Below, in pieces: positions 17,242-26,735 of a stretch of DNA of 64,000 nt. Made by a program: the position numbers and the translations under genes. Origin of the DNA: Saprospiraceae bacterium (GTDB lineage Bacteria; Bacteroidota; Bacteroidia; Chitinophagales; Saprospiraceae). The notes beneath the pieces are model-generated. The model saw nothing but the letters and a program-made list of their open reading frames with translations. It was not told the origin of the DNA and did not search any database. Position 1 is the stretch's first letter. Each line of letters starts with the position of its first letter. The stretch covers positions 1 through 64,000 of the forward strand of contig JADJVN010000004.1 in the NCBI GenBank assembly GCA_016710585.1. Reading direction: 5' to 3'.

Positions 17242-18396
17242 ATGGGCTTTAATCCTTTAAAAATTAAAATTGGTGTATTAGGCGGAGGGCAACTTGGCAA
17301 AATGATGGCGCAAGAAGTCTCAAAATGGGATTTGAATTTGCATTTTTTAGATCCAGATAGCCAAGCCTCTTGTAGTACAATGAGTCCAAATTTTACATGT
17401 GGGGATTTTAGAGATTATGATACCGTATATCAGTGGGGAAAAGATAAAGATATCATTACAATAGAAATAGAGAGTGTAAATATTGAAGCGCTATTGCATC
17501 TGGAAAAAGAAGGTGTTAAAGTTTATCCTCAACCCAAGCTGATTAGATTTATTCAAGATAAAACGAATCAAAAGAAATTCTTCACTGAGCATAATATTCC
17601 ATCAGCACCTTATTTTACATTATGCAAAAATCAAGAATTTCGAGAGTCATTTGAAGCATCAGAGCTAAAATTCCCGCTTGTCCAAAAATTAAATAAAGGA
17701 GGTTATGATGGGAAAGGAGTACAAGTGTTGAATGATGAATCTGAATTGAATAATTTATTTAAGGAAGATTCTTTTTTTGAAAAGAAAGCTGAAATTATAA
17801 CTGAAGTAAGTGTTATTGTGGTGAGGTCTTCCAATGACGAAATAAAGTGCTATCCGAGTGTGAGTATGGATTTTCATCCTACTGCAAACTTGGTGGAATA
17901 TTTAGTTTGCCCAGCTCAAATTCCTGAAGAAGTGGACCAAAAATGTAGAGCTCTAGCATTGAAAATCGCTTCTGAATTGGGCATAGTTGGACTGCTCGCT
18001 GTGGAGATGTTTTACAATCATGATGGTGAGATTTGGGTAAATGAATTAGCGCCGCGCCCCCATAACAGTGGTCATCAAACATTGGATAATGGCGCTGTAA
18101 GCCAATTCGAAAATCATATACGATCCATCTTAGGATTGCCATTAGGAAATACAAATTTTGATAAAATGGCAATTATGATAAATCTACTTGGTGAAGAAAA
18201 TTATAGCGGAGAAGTTATTTATAATGGTATTTCAGAATGCCTTGAGCAAAACGGAATCTATATCCATCTTTATGGAAAATCAATCACCAAACCGTTTAGG
18301 AAAATGGGTCATGCTACCATCGTTGGTAAAGACCTTTCAGAATGTATCGAAAAAGCTGAATTTGTGAAAAAGACATTGAAAGTTGTTTCAAAATAG
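17242..18396 (+). CDS. purK: N5-carboxyaminoimidazole ribonucleotide synthase
   Basis: PurK uses ATP and bicarbonate to convert AIR to N5-CAIR. The N-terminal KIGVLGGGQLGKMMAQE, the ATP-grasp loop LNKGGYDGKGVQVL and the C-terminal VNELAPRPHNSGHQTLD are diagnostic. At 384 residues it is the normal length. It is followed by purE 33 bases downstream, the next enzyme in the pathway, so the two form a purKE unit. Confidence 0.95.
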   Translation: MGFNPLKIKIGVLGGGQLGKMMAQEVSKWDLNLHFLDPDSQASCSTMSPNFTCGDFRDYDTVYQWGKDKDIITIEIESVNIEALLHLEKEGVKVYPQPKLIRFIQDKTNQKKFFTEHNIPSAPYFTLCKNQEFRESFEASELKFPLVQKLNKGGYDGKGVQVLNDESELNNLFKEDSFFEKKAEIITEVSVIVVRSSNDEIKCYPSVSMDFHPTANLVEYLVCPAQIPEEVDQKCRALALKIASELGIVGLLAVEMFYNHDGEIWVNELAPRPHNSGHQTLDNGAVSQFENHIRSILGLPLGNTNFDKMAIMINLLGEENYSGEVIYNGISECLEQNGIYIHLYGKSITKPFRKMGHATIVGKDLSECIEKAEFVKKTLKVVSK

Positions 18397-18429
18397 ATAA
18401 ATTTTAATAAATAAAAATGAAGTAAAATT

Positions 18430-18918
18430 ATGGACTATAGAGTAGGGATTATCATGGGATCGGATTCTGATTTAAATATAATGAATGATGCAAAAAATAT
18501 CATGGAGGAATTTAATGTGCCTTATGAAATTAAGATTGTTTCTGCTCATAGGACTCCAGAACTCATGTTTGACTATGCTAGGACTGCTAAAGATAGAGGA
18601 CTGTCAGTAATTATTGCAGGAGCAGGAGGAGCCGCACATCTACCAGGGATGGTTGCTTCTATTACCACCTTACCAGTGATTGGTGTGCCGATTAAATCTT
18701 CAAACTCCATTGATGGGTGGGACTCTGTTCTTTCTATTTTACAGATGCCGAATGGCGTGCCAGTGGCAACTGTTGCACTGAATGCTGCTAAGAATGCTGG
18801 GATATTGGCAATACAAATTTTAGCATTGCAAGATCAATCCTTAGCTCAAAAATTAGTGGAATATAAGCAGAATATGAGTCAAAGTATTGCAGATAAGAAT
18901 AAAAAACTAGGCTTTTAA
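18430..18918 (+). CDS. purE: N5-carboxyaminoimidazole ribonucleotide mutase
   Basis: This class I PurE of 162 residues has the phosphate-binding GIIMGSDSDL, the catalytic His region VSAHRTPE and the core AGAGGAAHLPGMVAS and GVPIKSS motifs. It moves the carboxyl group of N5-CAIR to give CAIR. It is directly downstream of purK and convergent with the TonB receptor gene, with only 22 bases between stops and no evident terminator. Confidence 0.95.
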   Translation: MDYRVGIIMGSDSDLNIMNDAKNIMEEFNVPYEIKIVSAHRTPELMFDYARTAKDRGLSVIIAGAGGAAHLPGMVASITTLPVIGVPIKSSNSIDGWDSVLSILQMPNGVPVATVALNAAKNAGILAIQILALQDQSLAQKLVEYKQNMSQSIADKNKKLGF

Positions 18919-18940
18919 CAATCCTCTAAATCAAGTTGTT

Positions 18941-21171
18941 TTATTTGAACTTATATCTAAATCCAATGAAAGGCTTTATACCATTTATTGGAGCATATAT
19001 TTCAGTGGCATTAAAGGTCCTGCTAAAAGGTGCATCCGCTGATAATATTGCATGATGTTGGGTGTAATTCGTTATATTCTCACATCCAATATAGAACTCA
19101 ATTTTTGGTAGGATATAATTGACTGTCGACTGAAGAAGAAAATATTCTTTAGAATAAGTTGATTCAGTTTCATTTACTTTTTGAGGGATTCTCATTTTAC
19201 CTATCCATTGACCAGTCAAATTCGCAGTCCATTTTTTGTTATTGGATTCATAATCTAAAGAAGTCATTTCTCGCCACTTTGCTATAAATGGTGTCTGTTT
19301 ATTTCCATGCTCGTATCCTGTAATATTATCGGTATATTTCATACCAATTTTGGCACTGATTCCATAAATAATAGGGTAGGAGACCGTGATTCCAAGACTC
19401 TTGGTGTTTGAATTGCCTACGACATTATAGTATTTTAGAATATTAAAATTTTGATCTATCTGTTCAAGATCTGTGACCAATTGATTATTGAATTCTGTGA
19501 TATAAAAATCAAGATTAAAATTGAGTTCCTTATTATTTATTAAAGGTTTCCCTACAAGATTGATTCCATAATTAATCGAAGTTTCAATATCTGGCACATT
19601 GGAAAATACTTTTTCATAATTTACAAAAAATAAATTCAAATTATCTGAGTATACGCGCGGATGTCTATATCCTAATCCCACTGAAGATCGCAGTGTCCAT
19701 GATTTATCAAAATTAAATCTGGTACTTAATCGAGGGATATAATACAGTTTACTTGATTTTACATAATCTAGTCTTTGACTTAAAGTGATATGAAGTTTTT
19801 TAAATCTGTATTCTCTATTTTTCCAATTGCATAATCATAGTCGAAAAACAAGGAAGGAGTGATCTCTTTGTAAGTTCTTTTGTCAGTAATATAATTTTCC
19901 TCAGCAATATTTACATTTACATTTGGTCCAATATTTATTTTGTGCTTTCCTTCTGCAAATATTTCAGAGTAAAAAACCTGTCCTAGAAAACGGAATTCCT
20001 TTGCCTTGAATGGATTCAATTCAGTGCCATAATAGGCATCAATATTTGATAGAGATAATTCCCAGATCGAGCCACTATTGCGATCAGGATTTGCAAATCC
20101 AACATAACCTAGATTTCCAAATGCTTGAATATGGGATGTCTTTTGGTTGAAATTATAATTTCCAACATTTTTTAGTTGACCCCCATTTTTGTCCTCATAT
20201 AATCCATAAAAATTAATTTGTCCTTCCATTTTTCTGCCGAACAAAGTGTTGCGCTGGAGTAGGGCAAATTTCTGAGCTCTTGCATCATCCTTAAATCCAT
20301 CATTATTGTGATCTCTGAAACCTTGATGATTAGAATAATGAGCATATATACCAGAATGTCTTGCAGCAGACCATGACTTGTTGAAATGTTGATTGAGTTC
20401 TAGTCGTCCATGATAATCAAGAAAGGCATTGCTGTACATTCTGTGGTCTTTATCAGGTTTTTTTAAACCTACATTTATAGCCCCAGTCATACTTTGAGGG
20501 CCATATATTGATGTTGACGCACCTTTTAAAATATTGATATTGTCTAACCAAGTTCCAGGAATAAAGTCGAATCCTTGTGAAGTGAGGATGCCATTGAAGA
20601 ATCTGAAATTCTCAAGTAATAACTGAGTATAAATACCACGTAATCCTAAGAATATAATTTCTTTCGATCCCGTCACTGCATTATTATAACTCACATCAAT
20701 GGTATTTCCCGTTTGAAAACTTTCTGACAAACTACAACACGCTGCTTTTTTAAATTCTTGGCTAGTGATGGATTCTACATTTAATGGATTCAGTAATGAA
20801 AAACTATTTGATTGTCGTTTTGCATTAACTGTAACTTCATTTAATTTTTGTCCGCTATTCAATGATAGCTTTATGAAATTCTGTTCTAGAGGGATATTTA
20901 AAGTGTCTGTTTTAAATCCAGTATACGAAACAACTAATTTTTGTTCTTTATTTTTTCTGAATAAGACAAAAGCTCCATTTTGATCAGTTGCTGTTCCGAT
21001 ATTTGTGTTTAAGAAAAAAACTGAGACTCCTTCTAAATTTAGTCCTGTATCATCCTTTATAATTCCACTCAATGTCTGACTAAAAACACTAGAAACACTT
21101 AATAAACAAAAAAAAATGATTTTAATTTTCAATAATTGGTTTTTTATAATTGAAGAATTAATATTCAACAA
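18941..21171 (-). CDS. TonB-dependent outer membrane receptor (frameshifted)
   Basis: A TTG-started gene with signal peptide (KIIFFCLLSVSSVFSQ), a carboxypeptidase-like regulatory domain (LSGIIKDDTGLNLEGVSVFF), a TonB plug (NINILKGASTSIYGPQSMTG) and beta-barrel strands. The plug region has a double cysteine (KKAACCSLSESFQ), a feature I associate with Bacteroidota receptors often found near metal genes, but nothing here fixes the substrate. The first frame stops at 19780. The barrel continues in the next frame from LHITLSQRLDYVKSSKLYY through YRHPRVYSDNLNLFF to the C-terminal FIGFRYKFK. Adding one base to the six-base run at 19796-19801 restores 743 residues. Confidence 0.85.
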
Positions 21172-21185
21172 TTATATTAAATAAT

Positions 21186-22328
21186 TTATTCTTTTAAAGC
21201 TTCACGAGAAATGACAAGTTTTTGAATTTCTGAAGTTCCTTCGCCTATGGTACAAAGCTTTGAATCGCGATAAAATTTTTCTACAGGATAATCTTTGGTA
21301 TAGCCATATCCTCCAAAAATTTGAACTGCATCTGTTGCTACTTGAACGCAAATTTCAGAGGCATAGTATTTTGCCATAGCCGCTTCTTTTGTCATTTTTT
21401 GGTGATTGTTCTTCATTTTTCCAGCTTGACGAATCAATAATTCAGCTGCTTCAATTTTTGTTGCCATATCTGCAAGTTTGAAACTGATTCCTTGAAAATT
21501 AGCAATGGCTTGTCCAAATTGATGTCTCTCTTTTGCATATTTTACAGCAGCTTCATAGGCACCTCTAGCGATACCAAGAGATAATGCAGCTATACTGATC
21601 CTACCACCATCAAGAATTTTCATTGCTTGAATGAAGCCATCACCAACATTTCCAAGAACATTTTCCTTTGGAATCCTACAATCATTGAATACCATTTCAG
21701 CTGTTTCAGAAGCTCTCATACCAAGTTTATTTTCTTTTTTACCAGCGGAAAAGCCTTTTGTCCCTCTTTCTATTATAAAAGCCGTCATGCCTTTGCTGTC
21801 AAGTAATTCACCAGTTCTAGCAATCAATACTGCAACATGTCCAGATTTTCCATGAGTGATCCAGTTTTTAGTTCCATTAATGACCCATTCATCGCCATCT
21901 TTTTGAGCCACACACTGCATTCTTATTGCATCAGAGCCCGTATTTGCTTCAGTCAAACCCCATGCTCCAATCCATTTTCCAGAGGCTAGAAGCGGAAGAT
22001 ATTTTTGTTTCTGTGCTTCATTTCCAAAAGTCATGATATGACCTGTACATAATGAATTATGTGCTGCAACAGAAAGACCTATCGAACCACAAACTTTGGA
22101 TATTTCATCTATAACTGTAATATATTCTTGATAGCCGAGACCTGCTCCACCATATTGTTCAGGAACCAATACACCTAGGAAGCCATGTTCTCCCATTTTG
22201 TGCATCATGTCCATTGGAAATTCTTGACTCTCATCCCATATCATGACATTGGGTCTGATATAGGTTTCTGCAAAGTCTTTTGCACTTTGTTTAATTAAGT
22301 TAAGATTTTCTGTATTTGAAATTGGCAT
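21186..22328 (-). CDS. Short-chain acyl-CoA dehydrogenase
   Basis: The 380-residue flavoenzyme shows the acyl-CoA dehydrogenase signatures GAWGLTEANTGSDA and QIFGGYGYTKDYPVEKFYRD, and the C-terminal catalytic Glu in IGEGTSEIQ (about residue 363), the position used by short-chain and butyryl-CoA dehydrogenases. It forms the enoyl-CoA double bond and passes electrons to ETF. No ETF genes are in the window. It is followed at only 14 bases by the receptor gene on the same strand; they may be co-transcribed. Confidence 0.9.
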   Translation of the reverse strand: MPISNTENLNLIKQSAKDFAETYIRPNVMIWDESQEFPMDMMHKMGEHGFLGVLVPEQYGGAGLGYQEYITVIDEISKVCGSIGLSVAAHNSLCTGHIMTFGNEAQKQKYLPLLASGKWIGAWGLTEANTGSDAIRMQCVAQKDGDEWVINGTKNWITHGKSGHVAVLIARTGELLDSKGMTAFIIERGTKGFSAGKKENKLGMRASETAEMVFNDCRIPKENVLGNVGDGFIQAMKILDGGRISIAALSLGIARGAYEAAVKYAKERHQFGQAIANFQGISFKLADMATKIEAAELLIRQAGKMKNNHQKMTKEAAMAKYYASEICVQVATDAVQIFGGYGYTKDYPVEKFYRDSKLCTIGEGTSEIQKLVISREALKE

Positions 22329-22390
22329 TTGTTTGAATTTGTAGCAAAATTAATAAATAAATGAAAATTTGAATGCTTTTGTTTAAGGTC

Positions 22391-23665
22391 TTATTCTCGA
22401 TATCCATATTTGTCTTTCCAGTTCACTATCAAGCTTTCTTTTATCTTTTCTTCACTGGGATTATTTGAAGGTTTGTACAATGTTGTATTAGAAATTTCTT
22501 TTGGTAAATATTCTTGCTCAATAAAGTTATTTTTAAATTGATGCGCATATTGATAGTCTCTGCCATAATCTAAATTTTTCATTAATCTAATTGGTGCGTT
22601 TCTGAGATGTAAGGGCACAGCTAGATCTCCAGTATTTTGTACTAAAGCTATGGCTTCATCAATTGCTGTATATGCAGAGTTTGATTTAGCAGAACAAGCC
22701 AAATAAATAGTTGCTTCAGAAAGAATAATGCGTGATTCAGGGAAGCCGATAAATTCAACAGCTTGGGCTGCAGTCTGAGCGATGAGAAGTGCGTTGGGAT
22801 TGGCTAGGCCGATATCCTCAGCAGCGGAAATAACTAGCCTTCTCGCAATAAAACGAGGCGATTCACCTCCTTGAATCATTCGCGCTAACCAATATAATGC
22901 GCCATTGGGATCAGATCCTCTTATCGATTTAATTAATGCTGAAGCAATGTCATAATGCAATTCTCCATTCTTGTCAAATTTTGCAATGTTTTGTTGGACT
23001 AAATTTTGAACTAAATCATTGTTTACTATTATAGTGGTTTCTTTTGTATTGCCTATCATGTCCATTATATTGCATAGCTTTCTGCCATCACCATTGGCTA
23101 GATTTATTAATACTTGGTCTTCGACTACTTGGATGTTTTTGCCTTTAAATAATTCATCTTTTCGAATAATTTTTTCTATTAATTCTCTAAGTTCTGCTTG
23201 AGAAAATGGATTTAAAATATATACTTGACAGCGACTTAAAAGTGCGGCATTTATTTCAAAAGATGGATTTTCAGTTGTAGCACCGATTAATGTAATGACT
23301 CCCTTTTCGACTGCAGCTAATAAAGCATCTTGTTGCCCTTTATTAAAGCGATGAATTTCATCAATAAAAAGTATTGGTGATATTCTATTGAAGAAAGTTG
23401 AACTCTGAGCTTTTGCTATCATTTCTCTCACTTCTTTTACCCCTGCGTCAATAGCGCTTAGATTGAAGAATGCAGTATTGAGTTCTTTCGCAATCAAATG
23501 TGCCAATGTAGTTTTCCCTACGCCAGGAGGTCCCCAAAAAATAATTGATGGGATTTTTTTTTGAATCAAAGAAAGACTAAGGACTTTATCAGGACCTAAA
23601 ATGTGTTTTTGACCAATATAATCCTCAAGCGATTGAGGTCTCATTCTTTCAGCAAGTGGCAACAT
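22391..23665 (-). CDS. rarA: Replication-associated recombination protein A (RarA/MgsA)
   Basis: A clamp-loader-like AAA+ ATPase that acts at stalled replication forks. It starts with the family signature PLAERMRPQSLEDYIGQKH, then Walker A (FWGPPGVGKTTLAH), Walker B (ILFIDEIHRFNKGQQ) and sensor 1 (IGATTENPSFEI); the C-terminal tetramerisation part includes RGSDPNGALYWLARM. I choose ATG 23665, which places the conserved N-terminus at residue 2, over a TTG at 23683. The length is 424 residues, normal for RarA. The gene is divergent from the PKD protein at 23744. Confidence 0.95.
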   Translation of the reverse strand: MLPLAERMRPQSLEDYIGQKHILGPDKVLSLSLIQKKIPSIIFWGPPGVGKTTLAHLIAKELNTAFFNLSAIDAGVKEVREMIAKAQSSTFFNRISPILFIDEIHRFNKGQQDALLAAVEKGVITLIGATTENPSFEINAALLSRCQVYILNPFSQAELRELIEKIIRKDELFKGKNIQVVEDQVLINLANGDGRKLCNIMDMIGNTKETTIIVNNDLVQNLVQQNIAKFDKNGELHYDIASALIKSIRGSDPNGALYWLARMIQGGESPRFIARRLVISAAEDIGLANPNALLIAQTAAQAVEFIGFPESRIILSEATIYLACSAKSNSAYTAIDEAIALVQNTGDLAVPLHLRNAPIRLMKNLDYGRDYQYAHQFKNNFIEQEYLPKEISNTTLYKPSNNPSEEKIKESLIVNWKDKYGYRE

Positions 23666-23730
23666 GGCTGCAATTTTATACAAAATTTTAGGATTTTGAC
23701 GTTTTTCTTCAATAAATCGTAAAACAATAT

Positions 23731-23738
23731 TAATTTTG
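23731..23738 (+). promoter_or_regulatory. Candidate -7 box directly before the 23744 gene
   Basis: TAATTTTG matches TAnnTTTG and ends five bases before the ATG. A start site 6-8 bases downstream of it would give an almost leaderless transcript. No -33 element with good spacing is visible. Confidence 0.3.
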
Positions 23739-23743
23739 AACTT

Positions 23744-26006
23744 ATGAGACTATTGGCTAGTATTTTTACAGTAATACTTGTTTGTTGTAGTAATTATTCA
23801 TACTCCGCCCATATTATTGGTGGCGAAATGTACTACGAGTGTTTGGGTTATGCTAATAATGGCTTAGATACAACTAAGCGATCTTATAAGATTACTATTA
23901 AACTTTATAGAGATTGTTTTGCTTCGAACGCGGCTGGTTTTGACAACCCTGTCTTATTTACTATTTACAAAGAAAGGGCTACTGGAACAGGATACGATCT
24001 TGTTCAGACTCCTGCCAGAAGACAGGAGTTTGAAATGTTTCTTGATGGTCCATTTCGCGTTGCTGCTCCAACTTATCCTTGTTTGATTCTTCCGCCAAAT
24101 ATTTGTGTAGAGGAAGGACGCTATGTCACAACTGTCGATTTGCCAATCATTTCTCAAGAATATGTCATCGTATGGCAGCGTTGTTGTCGGAATAATTCGA
24201 TCACCAATTTAGTTACTCCAGAAGCAACTGGTGCAACTTTTACTATTAATATCCATCCAGAATCTCAGCGTTCTTGCAATAGTAGCCCGCAGTTCAAGAG
24301 TTTTCCTCCCACTGTGGTTTGTGTGAATAATCCGTTGAAATTCGATCATTCAGCAATTGATAAAGAAGGAGATCTGTTGATTTATGAATTTTGTGAGCCT
24401 TTGGCTGGAGGAGGAAGAACAGGAGGCGGATGTGATGCCGTAGTGCCCACACCCGATTGTCCTCCACCGTTCAAAACAGCTGTATTCAAAACCCCATTTT
24501 ACAATTATACTTTTCCACTTGGAGGTAATCCTAAAGTTACGATCGATAATATCACTGGATTGATCACTGGAGAGCCTGTTGAATTAGGGCAATTCGTAGT
24601 AGGTGTCTGTGTGAGCGAATACAGGAACGGGGTTTTACTATCAAAATTAAGACGTGATTTTCAATTTAATGTGGCGAGCTGTGAGGGAACAGTTGTGGCA
24701 GGAATTCAAAACGGAAATCTCATAGGTAAAAAACAATATGATATATTATTATGTGGCACTGATCAATTGCAAATGGTGAACAATAGTTATCAGCAATCCT
24801 ATATCAACAGCCTCTTGTGGACATTTGAAAATGGTGGAAAAATAGATTCATCTACCATATGGGCTCCTTTGATTAAATTTTCAGAAGGTGGAATCCATAA
24901 AGGTCAATTGGTGTTGAATCCAGGATCGAATTGCAGTGATACCGTAAAATATTCAGTGAATGTCATTCCCGATCTCAATTCTAATTTTAAAGTGAAATAC
25001 GATACATGCAATGCTGGTCCAGTATCATTCACCAGTCTAGCAAGCTCGACTTATTCAAATATAATAGATCACAATTGGGCACTAGGAGATGGCTATACAG
25101 CATTTACTCCAAATGCTGAAATAAATTATTTTAGGCCAGGTTGGTATAATATCCAATATGTAGTTAGAGATAATTTTGGATGTAAGTCTAGTTCTTCAAC
25201 AGCAGTTCAGTGGTTTCCCGCTCCTAATGTGGTCATTTTTGAGCCAACAATTAGGGAAGGGTGTGTGCCTTTGAAAGTTGATTTTAAAATATTTCATTTC
25301 CAACTGATAATTCATATAAGTTTGTTTGGAAATTTTCAGATAGCACTGTTTTAAATGGATTTAATGTGAATCACACTTTTAACGATACAGGAGTATATCA
25401 TTTGAAACTTGAGGTTACATCACCACACGGATGTTATAAAGATGGTGAGTTTAGAGATATTGTCACTGTGTACAATCCTCCTCTCGCACAATGGAATATC
25501 AGTAAGAAATTAATTAATCTGAAAGATCCTGAAATTATTTTAGAGGATATAAGCCAAAAAACAATAGGACGGACATGGATATTGAATGGCAATGAACATT
25601 ACTTTGATCAAAAATTGAAGTTCAACTATAAAGATACTGGCAGCTATTTGATCAAAATGATTGTGAATGATAAATTTCTTTGCACTGACACATTAGAAGA
25701 TTTTGTATTTGTATATAGAGATTTTAGTTTATTCATGCCCAATGCGTTTAGTCCTAACGGAGATGGTAAAAACGAAGTCTTTGTTCCTTTTGGACAGATA
25801 CATTCATTGGCATCTTATTCATTGACAGTATTTGATCGATGGGGGCTAAAATTTTTAATTCATCTGATCCTGAAGTTGGTTGGAATGGAAGATTTAATAA
25901 TACAGGGAAGGATGTACCTTCAGGAGTTTATATCTATGATCTAAATTATAAGGTAGGCAATAAACCTGAATTCCATGAAAGAAAAATGGTGACATTAATT
26001 CGTTGA
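23744..26006 (+). CDS. Secreted PKD protein with gliding/CHU_C type C-terminal domain (two frameshifts)
   Basis: A signal peptide is followed by SAHIIGGEMYYECLG, the N-terminus of a large Bacteroidota family of secreted proteins with PKD modules. PKD-like units follow (HNWALGDGYTAFTPNAEINY). The frame breaks in the A4 run at 25286-25289; one extra A leads into NISFPTDNSYKFVWKFSDST. It breaks again in the G5 run at 25841-25845; one extra G gives AKIFNSSDPEVGWNGRFNN and the CHU_C end RKMVTLIR. Corrected length is about 754 residues. MPNAFSPNGDGKNEVF with TVFDRWG is the type B T9SS sorting domain. The TGA overlaps the next ATG (TGATG). Confidence 0.85.
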
Positions 26007-26689
26007 TGCAAAAGGATACTGTAGGAGAATTATTTGGTGCATTGCAAGAGGCTTTCTCAATAGATGCAAATCCAAAACGGGCTGCCGCAATGTCATCGTA
26101 CATGCGTGATCAATTTCAGTTTTACGGAATTCCTTCTCCTAAAAGAAAGGAAATCGTAAAGCTAGTTTTTGAAAATTATAAATATGATCGACAAGAGTTT
26201 ATATCATTAGCAAAATTATTGTGGGCTCATCCACTTAGAGAAAATCAATATGTGCTTTTTGATTTAGGCTATAAATGGGTTAAGAAAATGGATATATCCT
26301 TAATTCCTTTTTTTGAAAAATTGCTCGTGCAGAAATCCTGGTGGGATACAGTTGATGGTATAGGCCCAAATTTTATAGGTAAGATTTTGCTGAATCATTG
26401 TTCCGCAGAAGTGCGAAAAAAGTATGCCGTCAATTGGAATAAAAGTAGTAATATTTGGAATATAAGAACCTCAATAATATTTCAATTGAAATATAAAGAC
26501 AAATTGGATTTTGATCTTGCGTGTACTATGATTTTAAATCATATTGATTCTAAAGAATTCTTTATCCAAAAAGCTTCTGGATGGATACTTAGAGAATATG
26601 CAAAGACTCACATGACAAAAGTAAAAATATTCGTCGAAGGACATGCATTGTCAAATTTAACAAAGAGAGAGGCTTTGAAACATGCCTAG
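26006..26689 (+). CDS. AlkD-like DNA alkylation repair protein
   Basis: This 227-residue all-helical HEAT-like repeat protein matches the AlkC/AlkD DNA glycosylase family: KSWWDTVDGIGPNFIG holds the Trp and Asp of the AlkD pocket, IWNIRTSIIFQLKYKDK the basic residue, and EFFIQKASGWILREYAKT the C-terminal signature. AlkD enzymes excise positively charged alkyl purines such as 7-methylguanine. The start ATG 26006 overlaps the stop of the upstream secreted-protein gene; the TTG at 26003 is less likely. The overlap implies co-transcription with a gene of unrelated function. Confidence 0.85.
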   Translation: MQKDTVGELFGALQEAFSIDANPKRAAAMSSYMRDQFQFYGIPSPKRKEIVKLVFENYKYDRQEFISLAKLLWAHPLRENQYVLFDLGYKWVKKMDISLIPFFEKLLVQKSWWDTVDGIGPNFIGKILLNHCSAEVRKKYAVNWNKSSNIWNIRTSIIFQLKYKDKLDFDLACTMILNHIDSKEFFIQKASGWILREYAKTHMTKVKIFVEGHALSNLTKREALKHA

Positions 26690-26735
26690 CTAGTTTTGAA
26701 TATTAAACTCCAATAAAACATTACTTGATAGTTAT